This document shows, one piece after another, positions 32,947 to 40,867 of a stretch of 64,000 nucleotides of DNA. Under the pieces are notes generated by a model, which did no database searches, was not told the DNA's origin, and saw only the letters and a list, made by a program, of their open reading frames with translations. The position numbers were made by a program, and so were the translations under genes. Numbering within the stretch: position 1 is the first letter of the stretch; every line of letters begins with the position of its first letter. Source of the stretch: Myxococcota bacterium (GTDB lineage: Bacteria > Myxococcota_C > UBA6777); the NCBI GenBank assembly GCA_023150835.1, contig JAKLKB010000019.1, positions 3,260 to 67,259 of the forward strand, in the 5' to 3' direction.

Positions 32947-34671
32947 GTGCAAGACGGAAGAAAGCTGATCGCTTGGCTAGAACAGCAAGGCTATTTTGAA
33001 GACGCGCTCAAGGAGTGCGATATCTTGATTGCAAAAGATCCTGATGACACGGATCTTCGGGCTTTTCGAGCATCCTTGCTTGTGCGCTGTGGTCGCCCCG
33101 AGGAAGCGATCGCGTTGTACGGCGAGGTCGCGATGGAGTGGTCTGAAAAAGGACAGTATTTGCGGGCGATTAGCTGCTCGAAAGCGGTGGCGTTGTTGGA
33201 CTTTTCGGCTTATGAAAAACTGTCGCGTCGGTTGGCGACTTTTTACAACAAGCGCTACGCAACCCCCGGGGCAACCAATCAACCCTTGCCCTTCAGCGAG
33301 ATTACAGCCTCGATCCCTGTCTCTGTTCTCGGCTCCGAAGCACTGCTTGGCGATCAAGACAGCAGCGGTGAGATGCCGATTACATGGGTCGAACCGCCGC
33401 GTCCGTCCACATCGCAAGTGGATATGGACGCCCCCTCAAGCGACGCGCTCACCGCCCCTCCAAGCAGCGGTGAGGAACCGACCTTGTATTCGACCGTTCC
33501 AGAGCATTCCTCAGGGCCTCCAATCTCCTCGCCCTTTGAACCGATGAATAAACCTCCAAGCGCAGCCGCTGCTTCTTCGCATCCAACCCAAAAGAAGCGG
33601 CGAACAGGCGAGAACGAAAAGCAGCGAACAGGCGAGAACGAAAAACAGCGAACAGGCGAGAACGAAAAACAGCGAACAGGTGAGAACGAAAAACAGCGAA
33701 CAGGCGAGAACGAAAAACAGCGAACGGGTGGCTTTGAGAAACAGCGAACGGGTGGCTTTGAGAAACAGCGAACGGGTGGCTTTGAGAAACAGCAAACAGG
33801 CGAAGCGGATTCTTGGACAACGGACGCGGTGCGTCAAAAAGAAGCCTCGCGCAAAGAATCGCAAAAACTGCCCAGTCTGTTTAGCCGCCTTGATGCCGAT
33901 AGTACGGCGGCTTTGATGGATTATTTGTTTCCGGTCGAGGCCCCCAAAGGAAAAGTGCTGATGCAGCAAGGAGAATACGGAAACGAATTCTTCTTGATCA
34001 GCGAAGGGCGGGTGGTGCTGACGCGGCGTGTGGATGGCGAAGAAGAAGTCCTTGTGGAACTCGGACCCGGCCAATTCTTCGGTGAGATCGCGCTGCTTAC
34101 ACCGTTGCGACGTACCGCGACAGTCACTTGTCTCGAAGACTGCCAACTGTTGCGCTTGACCCGTGAAGATCTGCGCAATGTGGTTCAGTCCCATCCCAAT
34201 GTCGACACCGAACTACGGCGCTTTGTGTACCAACGGCTGATTCAAAACCTGTTGTTGACATCGCTACTGTTTTTTGCTCTTTCGACCGAGGATAGGGTGT
34301 CTTTTGTCGAATTCTTTTCTGTTCTCGAAGGCAAAGCAGGCGTTGTTTTGGTGCGCGAAGAGCAACCTTCTGATGCGCTGTATTTGATTGCGGGCGGAAC
34401 AGCGGAGCTTTTGAAACGCAAAGGATCGGAAGGAGAGGTCAGCGTTCAACACCTCGGGGTGGGGGACTTTTTTGGAGAGAGCGCGATCTTGGGCCGAGAC
34501 AGCGCGCTGTACAGCGCCCGTCTTGCTGAAGATTGCATCTTGCTCAAGCTGCGAGCAGACGGTGCAGCAAAGGTCCGTCCACGCTTCCCCAAAGCGATCG
34601 AGATCGTGCGCAATATCTCCGAACAACGGCGTCGAGAGATCCACGCCTTGTCTTCGATGTGGGCCATCTAG
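32947..34671 (+). CDS. TPR and tandem cyclic-nucleotide-binding domain protein
   Basis: 574 residues from a GTG at 32947; TTG at 32929 in the same frame is also possible, neither with a strong ribosome site. Residues 1-95 form TPR-like helices (DALKECDILIAKDPDD, EEAIALYGEVA). A Ser/Pro-rich region follows, then eight octapeptides (RTGENEKQ five times, RTGGFEKQ three times) at about 219-283. Two CNB-type beta barrels follow, at about 320-430 (QQGEYGNEFFLISEGRV, GPGQFFGEIALL) and 455-560 (EEQPSDALYLIAGGTAEL, GVGDFFGESAILG). No helix-turn-helix or catalytic domain is visible, so it is probably a scaffold or signalling protein, not a CRP-type regulator. Confidence 0.85.
   Translation: MQDGRKLIAWLEQQGYFEDALKECDILIAKDPDDTDLRAFRASLLVRCGRPEEAIALYGEVAMEWSEKGQYLRAISCSKAVALLDFSAYEKLSRRLATFYNKRYATPGATNQPLPFSEITASIPVSVLGSEALLGDQDSSGEMPITWVEPPRPSTSQVDMDAPSSDALTAPPSSGEEPTLYSTVPEHSSGPPISSPFEPMNKPPSAAAASSHPTQKKRRTGENEKQRTGENEKQRTGENEKQRTGENEKQRTGENEKQRTGGFEKQRTGGFEKQRTGGFEKQQTGEADSWTTDAVRQKEASRKESQKLPSLFSRLDADSTAALMDYLFPVEAPKGKVLMQQGEYGNEFFLISEGRVVLTRRVDGEEEVLVELGPGQFFGEIALLTPLRRTATVTCLEDCQLLRLTREDLRNVVQSHPNVDTELRRFVYQRLIQNLLLTSLLFFALSTEDRVSFVEFFSVLEGKAGVVLVREEQPSDALYLIAGGTAELLKRKGSEGEVSVQHLGVGDFFGESAILGRDSALYSARLAEDCILLKLRADGAAKVRPRFPKAIEIVRNISEQRRREIHALSSMWAI
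33601..33792 (+). repeat. 24-bp coding repeats (eight copies)
   Basis: Units of 24 bases starting CGAACAGGCGAGAACGAAAA give five RTGENEKQ octapeptides and, in a variant form starting CGAACGGGTGGCTTTGAGAA, three RTGGFEKQ octapeptides. Two repeat types with near-identical DNA within each type indicate recent expansion by slippage. Confidence 0.97.
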
Positions 34672-34728
34672 GCCGAGCACTTCGTTGCGAGGTGCGGTGC
34701 GTTGTGGTGCGGTTTTGTAGGAGCAAGG

Positions 34729-36036
34729 ATGAAGCGGCGTATGGTGTTTTGGTCTTGGTGGCTGGGATGGCTGGTCGGTCTCGTGGTGATGAGTTGCAAC
34801 GCCCCGGCACCCGTGAGCGTAGCAGCCATCCGCCCTGCAAGTGCCTCGAACCAACAAGACGCGACGTTGACGATCTTGGGTGAAGGTTTTGACAGCAGCG
34901 CGAAAGCGTGGTTGATCGGCAAAGATGGGCAGAAGATCGCGTTGGTGGCGTTGCGGATCTTGACGCCACAAAAAGCCGAAGTCTTGCTTGCAAAAGGCGG
35001 ACAGGCGGGGATATACGATCTGCTGTGGGAGCAAGGCGGTATAGAGAAGCGGTTGGGGGGAGCGTTTGAGATCTTGGCGGGGGCGCTGACGATCGATGTG
35101 GTCGATGTGGGACAAGGCGATGCGTTGTTGATCCGCGTATCGAGCGGAAAGAGCGTCTTGATTGATGCAGGGCGCGAAGAAGATGTCGACGCGTTGATCA
35201 GCTTTTTGCGTGCCGAAGGCGTGACGCGCTTTGATTATGTGATCGCTACACATTACGACACCGATCATGTCGGTGGATTCGCCAAGTTGGTGTATGGTCC
35301 AGATGGTCGCCCCAATACCGAAGACGATCGTCGAGCCACCGAAGGTTGGTGGGATCGTGGTGGTTTTAGCAAAAGCACCTCGTACGCTTCTGTGCGCGAT
35401 CTATTTCCCTCTATCCGAAAGATTCTTGACGGTAGCGATGCATCTTCTTTTCCGAGCATCGATCTCGGCGCAGGAGTCAAGCTCCAAGTCGTCACCGCCA
35501 ACGGAGCCGTCCTTCAAAAAGATGGCAGCATCCAACGCATCAACTGCCTTGATGATGAAAACTGCCGTAGCATCGGAACCATGATCTCTCTTGGGAAGTT
35601 CCGGTTTTGGACGGCAGGCGATCTCACAGGAGGAGGCATCGAAACCCCCGATGTCGAATCCACCCTAGCTCGGATCATCGATCCTGTCGACGTTTACCGC
35701 GCTCACCATCACGGCAGCCGCACCAGTTCAACGCAAACATTGCTGGATGCTTTAAAGCCCCAAGCCATCGTGATCAGTGCAGGCCGTCAGAATAGCTATT
35801 GTCATCCAAGCGATGAAGTCCTCAAACGCTTGATCCCCATTCCCGCGATCGCTCTTTTTGTCACCACCTCCGGCATGATCGACGCCGAAAAGTGTGGCTT
35901 TGCCACCAACGAACTGGTCTTTGGCATGGGAGACCGCGCCCTCTTAAATGCCGGGAATATCCGCATTCAGGCTGGTGAAGATCGCTATACCATCCGTTCT
36001 GCCGCTGGTGAGGTCCGCAGCTACACGACCCGTTAG
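34729..36036 (+). CDS. lipoprotein with IPT/TIG and ComEC-like metallo-beta-lactamase domains
   Basis: 435 residues, ATG with TAGGAG upstream. Lipobox VVMSC (Cys23). Residues about 38-110 form an IPT/TIG-like domain. From residue 120 runs a metallo-beta-lactamase fold: VDVGQGDALLIR, THYDTDHVGGF (from Thr174) with the metal ligands, WTAGDL, and HHHGSRTSS at about 325. This order is that of the ComEC C-terminal domain and related predicted nucleases or phosphodiesterases. Unlike ComEC there are no membrane channel segments; the enzyme is tethered by lipid outside the cytoplasm. Function could be DNA degradation in the envelope; this is inference. Confidence 0.88.
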   Translation: MKRRMVFWSWWLGWLVGLVVMSCNAPAPVSVAAIRPASASNQQDATLTILGEGFDSSAKAWLIGKDGQKIALVALRILTPQKAEVLLAKGGQAGIYDLLWEQGGIEKRLGGAFEILAGALTIDVVDVGQGDALLIRVSSGKSVLIDAGREEDVDALISFLRAEGVTRFDYVIATHYDTDHVGGFAKLVYGPDGRPNTEDDRRATEGWWDRGGFSKSTSYASVRDLFPSIRKILDGSDASSFPSIDLGAGVKLQVVTANGAVLQKDGSIQRINCLDDENCRSIGTMISLGKFRFWTAGDLTGGGIETPDVESTLARIIDPVDVYRAHHHGSRTSSTQTLLDALKPQAIVISAGRQNSYCHPSDEVLKRLIPIPAIALFVTTSGMIDAEKCGFATNELVFGMGDRALLNAGNIRIQAGEDRYTIRSAAGEVRSYTTR

Positions 36037-36135
36037 TCGGACCAAGAAGAGTCCACAGAAGGCACGGAAAACACGGGAGGAAGACGACCAAAGGGAGTCT
36101 CGCGCATTGGAGAGAAAGTATGGAAGGGGGTTTTC

Positions 36136-36942
36136 GTGAGTGGGTTGGTTGAATTTGGGATTCGCTGTCCGAGTTGCCGACAAGGTTTGTTGGAGCGATC
36201 AGAGCAGGGCGATGCGAGATGTGGTGCGTGTGGTGCGGGTTATTCGATCGAATCGGGTGTGGTTTGTTTGCTTGCGCCGGGTCGGGAGCCTCGGACACTT
36301 GCTCAAGCCGCGATGGAGTGGCCGCCGTTGATTCGTATCTACGAAAGCCGATTGTGGCGACGCAATCCTCTTTTTGCGATGGTGACGGGGATCTCGTTCG
36401 AGCAAGAGTATGCGTTGATCAACGAGGCGTTGGGGCTTCGAGAGGGAGATCGTCTGCTCGATCTTGCTTGTGGTCCGGGTATTTATGCGCGGCGTTTTGC
36501 GCGTGTGGTTTCGCAAGGCGTTGTTGTGGGGTTGGATCTGTCCGTTCCGATGTTACGGTATGCTCAACAAAAAGCCACGGCACAGGGACTGCGGAATCTG
36601 TTGTTTGTTCGGGGCGATGCGATGGCGCTTCCGTTTGGAGAAGGGTATTTCGATGCGGTGAATTGTTGTGGGGCGCTGCATCTTTTTCCCTCCGTCACAC
36701 AAGCATTGAGCGAGATCGCTCGTGTGTTGCGCCCAAAGGGGCGATTTTCTGCCGCAGTGTTTCGTCGATCGGAGGGCGAACGTGCAGCCCAAGGCACTGC
36801 TCGACAACGCGCCGTATCGGGTGTCGACGCCTATTCTCTCACGCAGATAGGTGCGTTGTTTGAAGAGGCAGGGCTGTGTGACGTCACGTTTTTGCACAAA
36901 GGTTCGCGTTGGCTTGTTGTGAGCGCTCAGAAAGCAGGATAA
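36136..36942 (+). CDS. SAM-dependent methyltransferase with N-terminal zinc ribbon
   Basis: 268 residues from a GTG with GGAAGGGGG upstream. Cys11, Cys14, Cys29 and Cys32 form a Trm112/RlmA-like zinc ribbon. The class I SAM motif LLDLACGPGIYARRF is at about residue 108, with AVNCCGALHLFP and LRPKGRF further on, as in UbiE/type 11 methyltransferases. The substrate is unknown; zinc-ribbon fusions occur in both RNA and small-molecule methyltransferases. Confidence 0.88.
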   Translation: MSGLVEFGIRCPSCRQGLLERSEQGDARCGACGAGYSIESGVVCLLAPGREPRTLAQAAMEWPPLIRIYESRLWRRNPLFAMVTGISFEQEYALINEALGLREGDRLLDLACGPGIYARRFARVVSQGVVVGLDLSVPMLRYAQQKATAQGLRNLLFVRGDAMALPFGEGYFDAVNCCGALHLFPSVTQALSEIARVLRPKGRFSAAVFRRSEGERAAQGTARQRAVSGVDAYSLTQIGALFEEAGLCDVTFLHKGSRWLVVSAQKAG

Positions 36943-36947
36943 GGGGG

Positions 36948-37043
36948 AGATACGACGGCGGCGAGGGCGGACACGCCAGAGATCGTCAAGCCGTCCAAGC
37001 AGAAAACAGGAGGATGTCAGATACGACGGCGGCGAGGGCGGAC
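36948..37043. repeat. 25-bp direct repeat pair
   Basis: AGATACGACGGCGGCGAGGG followed by CGGAC occurs at 36948-36972 and again at 37019-37043. The second copy encodes part of the Arg-rich end of the MYXO-CTERM tail on the minus strand. It may record a small duplication between the two genes. Confidence 0.9.
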
Positions 37044-40000
37044 GAGGAAGAAGAGCAAAGCAAAGAAGAAGAACAAGGCTGGTTCTGTGGGTGAGAGAGA
37101 AGTGCAGCTACACCCGGGGGATTGGTAGCGGGATTCTGCGGTGGGATCGTCGTTTTGGTTGCCTGTTTGTTTGTTGTCGTCTTCTTTGGCGACGGTGTCG
37201 GATGCTTGGGGGGTGTCTTGGGTGGGGTTGTCTTGGGCGGTGGGATCGTCGTTGTGGGAAGGGCCGTCTTGTTGGGGGTCGTTGTCTTGGGGCGAGGCGT
37301 CTGCGTTTGTTTCGGTGGAGATCTCGGTGGTTGCGCCATCTTGTGTGGACTCGTTGTTGTTTTCGTCCGAAGGCTCGGCGCTGGGTTCTTGTCCGTTGGG
37401 GAGGCAGACGGTTTTGTCGCCTTGGAGGATACAATGGCTGCCATCGGGGCAGGTGACAAGGAAACAAGCATCGACGCAAGTTCCGGCGACACAGCGTTTT
37501 CCTGTTGCGCAATTCGTGTTTTTGCAAGCGTCACCGATACAGACGCCATTTTCGCAGGTGAGTCCGGCGGGACATTCACCGCCGCTGCACTTGCGGCGGC
37601 ACTCTCCCGCGTTGCACACCAAACTCGGCGGGCAGAGGGGGTTTCCGTTGGTTTCGTTGTCGATCTGGCCGTCGCAGTTGTTGTCTTTGCCGTCGCAGAT
37701 CTCGTTGTTGGGTTTGGGGGCGTCGCAGTTTGTCCATTGGCCGTTGGTACAGGTCTCTTTGCCTTCGCCGCAGGCCGAGCTACAGGTGCGAGCGAGTCCG
37801 TTGTCGATCACGCCGTCGCAGTCGTCGTCTTTGCCGTTGCAGGTCTCGGATTCGGGAGAAGGGCCAGAGCAACCGCCCCATTTTCCGCCTTGACAGGTGG
37901 CGGTGCCTTGACCACAAGGGCCTTGGCAAGGGCGTGGTGTGAGTCCGTTGTCGATCTGGCCGTCGCAATCGTCGTCTTTGCCGTTGCAGTCTTCGGCTTG
38001 TGGTTTGGGGGCATCACAAAAGGCCCATTGACCGGCGATACAGCGTTCTTTTCCACTTCCGCAAGTGGTGGAACAAGCGCGTTCAGGGACGTTGTTGTCG
38101 ACGAGGCCGTCGCAATCGTCATCGGTGTTGTTGCATTGTTCGGGGGCGGGCTGACGGGCGCTACAGCTTTCCCACTTGCCAGCTTTGCAGATCTCAAAGC
38201 CCGTCCCACAAGCGTTGCTGCAAGATTGGGTGAGGTTTTCGTCGATCAATCCGTTGCAATCGTTGTCGATCCCATCGCAGATCTCGGGTGTAGGGGCTTT
38301 TCCAGCGACGGAACATTCAACGCCCGTTCCGTCGGACTTGCATACAAACGTCCCTGTTTCTTTGCAAGCGCCCATGCCCACAGAACAGGGCTGGCCCTTG
38401 GTTGGGAAGTCTTCGTCGACTTTGCCGTCGCAATCGTCGTCTTGTCCGTTGCAGATATCTTTGTCGCGGGGTGGGATATTGGCGGTGTGAAAGTTGTTGG
38501 TTTTGTCGCATTCGTTGCGGGTTTGTTTGCCGGAGCCGTCGTCGTCGGCGGCGGCGTAAGCGCGGTTGGGGAGTGTGGGGAGAGGGGTCACGGAGACGGT
38601 GAGGAAGATGCCTTGGCCGGGTTCGATGTCGCGGGTGGTGAGGACGGTGGCGAGTTTTTGTTTAAGGCCCGTGGGATCGCCTTGATAGATCGTGACGGGG
38701 AGTTGGGCGGGGATCTTTTTTGCACCTTGATTGAAGATCCAGACGCCCGCAAGGAGTTTGTTGGGAGCGCTATCGCAAGCGAACCGTAGATCTTTGAGGA
38801 TGAGATCTGCGGCTTGGAAAAGTCCCGATCCTTGGACGTTTTGGCGAAAGTTGTTCAGGCTCGGTAGCTTCCAGTTTTCAATTGGTTTTTTAGGAGGCTG
38901 TCCAAAACGGTGGCCGGGCGGGCAAAACGGATCGGTCGGGCCTGTGCAGATGTTGGTGACGTTGTAAGCGTGTTGGTTCCAGACGTTGCGGGTGTCGACC
39001 CAGTTGTCGAGGGTGTCACGAAAGACCCGCAGCCGTCGCATGGAGCCGTTGTTCGAACTAAAGACGATCTCGGCGCGACCATCGTTGTTGACGTCTACGA
39101 TCACGGGATATTCGAGCGTGGTGGCCGAGCTATTGGCGGTGGAATAAAGAACACTGCCTGTCGTGCCGTTGAAAACGCGCATATAGACTTCGTCGTTGTA
39201 GACGACTTCGGCCTTGCCATCGCCTTCAAAGTCAAAGACAGAAGAGCCTGTTTGGGCGGAAGAGTGGTCTTGGGTTTTGAAGGACCACAACAGCGTGAGT
39301 TTTTTGTTGGGGATATCGACGGAATAAACGACGTAGTAGTCACGCCCAGCCGAAGCGATATCGGGGTTTTTATCACCGTTAAAGTCGGCGACTGTCGGCG
39401 GACCACCGCCACCGCCCGGGATGGCGATACTGGCGATCAATGCGCCTGTTTGGCCATGATGAACGCGGATGGCTCCTCCGCTAACGACCACGACTTCGGG
39501 CTTTCCGTCTTTGTCAAAGTCTGCGACCGCAGGATATCCGTCCGAAGCACCGTTGCTCCACATCGTGCTGCAATCTTTACGAAAAGCCCGTGAACCCGTC
39601 ACGATCTCTTGGATGCCATCCCCATCAAGATCGGCGATCACCGAAACAGGCCGAACATCGGGAGAGCCGTTGCCCCCCGTTCCTTGGCAAAGAACCAAGC
39701 CATCGCTTCCGCGTACGACGGCGCTTCCGACGATCACTTCGACGTTTCCGTCCCCATCGAGATCGGCGATTGCAGGCCCCCCCCAACTCACCGTAAGAGG
39801 GACGACTTGGCCGTTGGCGTCATGGCTTACCCACTTGAATTTGCCCGTGTTGTCGAAGGCCAAGAGGCCACTATTCCACACACTTTTTCCAGCGTAGCGG
39901 GGGGCGACGATATCAGGTTTGCCGTCGTTGTCGATATCGCCGACCGCGATCGCGCCCAAACCGTTGACGCGGTAGGCTGGATCGCTGACGGTAAAGATCT

Positions 40001-40586
40001 CTTGGCCGTTGTCACCGCGCAGCGCACGAACCACGCCTTCTTCAGCGTAAGAACCGCCGCTGACGTAGCTGGTAAAGATCACAGAGGGCATATCTTTTTC
40101 GTCGATCTTTCCGTCGTTGTTGGAGTCTTGGAGCGCCATGACGACAGGCGTCATCATCACGTTTGCAAAGGTCGGAAGGATCGAGCTTCCCGCCCACTCC
40201 CAAAGCGGAGAGGGGGAAAATTGGCCGATGGGTGGGCGATAGGTGCATTGTGCGTTGGTGGGGATCTGGGGAAAGCATCGTTTGAGTTCGAGGTTGCAGT
40301 AATTTCCCGCTGCGCAGTCGGCCTGTTGTTGGCAAGCAGGGCCTTGGTTGGTGCAAGCCCCTTGGTAGCAGAACTGTTGGTTTGCACAACAAGAAGTCCC
40401 GCATTGTTGGGCGATGAGGCATTGTGCGGTGGCAGAGCTTGGGAGAAGCCACAAGCCCCACACCACACAGACCGCGAAGCCAAGGGAGGCGGCGTGGGAG
40501 CGGTGGAATAGAGCGGAAAGAAGCGGCTTGAAGAGGCCGTCCCTCAGCAAAGGAGAAGCACAAGAGCAAGAGTGTTTTTGAGCCAT
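37017..40586 (-). CDS. giant MYXO-CTERM surface protein: FG-GAP propeller plus MopE repeats
   Basis: 1189 residues from the ATG at 40586 with AGGTGG upstream. An N-terminal signal-anchor-like region ends near SSATAQ. After a Cys-rich segment, residues about 120-520 form an FG-GAP/VCBS propeller with calcium-loop motifs (DSNNDGKIDE, DIDNDGKPDI, DLDGDGNVEV, DVNNDGRAEI). A CARDB-like stretch at about 580-690 precedes MopE-type units (NGKDDDCDGQIDN, DGKDNNCDGQIDN) at about 700-960 and EGF-like cysteines. A Asn/Asp/Gln/Thr-rich linker leads to the C-terminal GCSC, a hydrophobic helix and RPRRRR, a MYXO-CTERM sorting tail. Such tails are processed by an intramembrane myxosortase and lead to lipid-type surface anchoring. 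Confidence 0.88.
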   Translation of the reverse strand: MAQKHSCSCASPLLRDGLFKPLLSALFHRSHAASLGFAVCVVWGLWLLPSSATAQCLIAQQCGTSCCANQQFCYQGACTNQGPACQQQADCAAGNYCNLELKRCFPQIPTNAQCTYRPPIGQFSPSPLWEWAGSSILPTFANVMMTPVVMALQDSNNDGKIDEKDMPSVIFTSYVSGGSYAEEGVVRALRGDNGQEIFTVSDPAYRVNGLGAIAVGDIDNDGKPDIVAPRYAGKSVWNSGLLAFDNTGKFKWVSHDANGQVVPLTVSWGGPAIADLDGDGNVEVIVGSAVVRGSDGLVLCQGTGGNGSPDVRPVSVIADLDGDGIQEIVTGSRAFRKDCSTMWSNGASDGYPAVADFDKDGKPEVVVVSGGAIRVHHGQTGALIASIAIPGGGGGPPTVADFNGDKNPDIASAGRDYYVVYSVDIPNKKLTLLWSFKTQDHSSAQTGSSVFDFEGDGKAEVVYNDEVYMRVFNGTTGSVLYSTANSSATTLEYPVIVDVNNDGRAEIVFSSNNGSMRRLRVFRDTLDNWVDTRNVWNQHAYNVTNICTGPTDPFCPPGHRFGQPPKKPIENWKLPSLNNFRQNVQGSGLFQAADLILKDLRFACDSAPNKLLAGVWIFNQGAKKIPAQLPVTIYQGDPTGLKQKLATVLTTRDIEPGQGIFLTVSVTPLPTLPNRAYAAADDDGSGKQTRNECDKTNNFHTANIPPRDKDICNGQDDDCDGKVDEDFPTKGQPCSVGMGACKETGTFVCKSDGTGVECSVAGKAPTPEICDGIDNDCNGLIDENLTQSCSNACGTGFEICKAGKWESCSARQPAPEQCNNTDDDCDGLVDNNVPERACSTTCGSGKERCIAGQWAFCDAPKPQAEDCNGKDDDCDGQIDNGLTPRPCQGPCGQGTATCQGGKWGGCSGPSPESETCNGKDDDCDGVIDNGLARTCSSACGEGKETCTNGQWTNCDAPKPNNEICDGKDNNCDGQIDNETNGNPLCPPSLVCNAGECRRKCSGGECPAGLTCENGVCIGDACKNTNCATGKRCVAGTCVDACFLVTCPDGSHCILQGDKTVCLPNGQEPSAEPSDENNNESTQDGATTEISTETNADASPQDNDPQQDGPSHNDDPTAQDNPTQDTPQASDTVAKEDDNKQTGNQNDDPTAESRYQSPGCSCTSLSPTEPALFFFFALLFFLVRPRRRRI

Positions 40587-40867
40587 GATGCCACCTAAAA
40601 GCAATTAAGGGGGAGTGGTACGATACCCAAGTGATGTACACATAAAGAAGAGTGCGTATGCGCCCGACTATAGGGCAGCCACAGGGATCTGCCCCTACCT
40701 CTTTATGATCACACAACGGGCGGATTTCGTACCACACCAAACAACAGGAAGATCTGCGCACTTCGCACATCAAGTATCGAGAGGATCGAGCGTTTGGTTG
40801 TGAGCGGGGGAAACGTCGAACAAGCAGAGATGGTGGAGAGATGGAGAGGTTTGGAGAAGACGGGGGG
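40587..40867. other. intergenic region between the two MYXO-CTERM genes
   Basis: About 280 bases containing MITE copy C (40615-40735) and otherwise no recognised gene or structure. Confidence 0.6.
40615..40735 (+). mobile_element. MITE-like palindromic element, copy C
   Basis: Begins GTGGTACGA and ends TCGTACCAC, an exact 9-bp terminal inverted repeat that extends imperfectly inward. The interior TAGGGCAGCCACAGGGATCT and GCCCCTACCTC matches the family; the left arm has diverged from the other copies. Confidence 0.85.
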
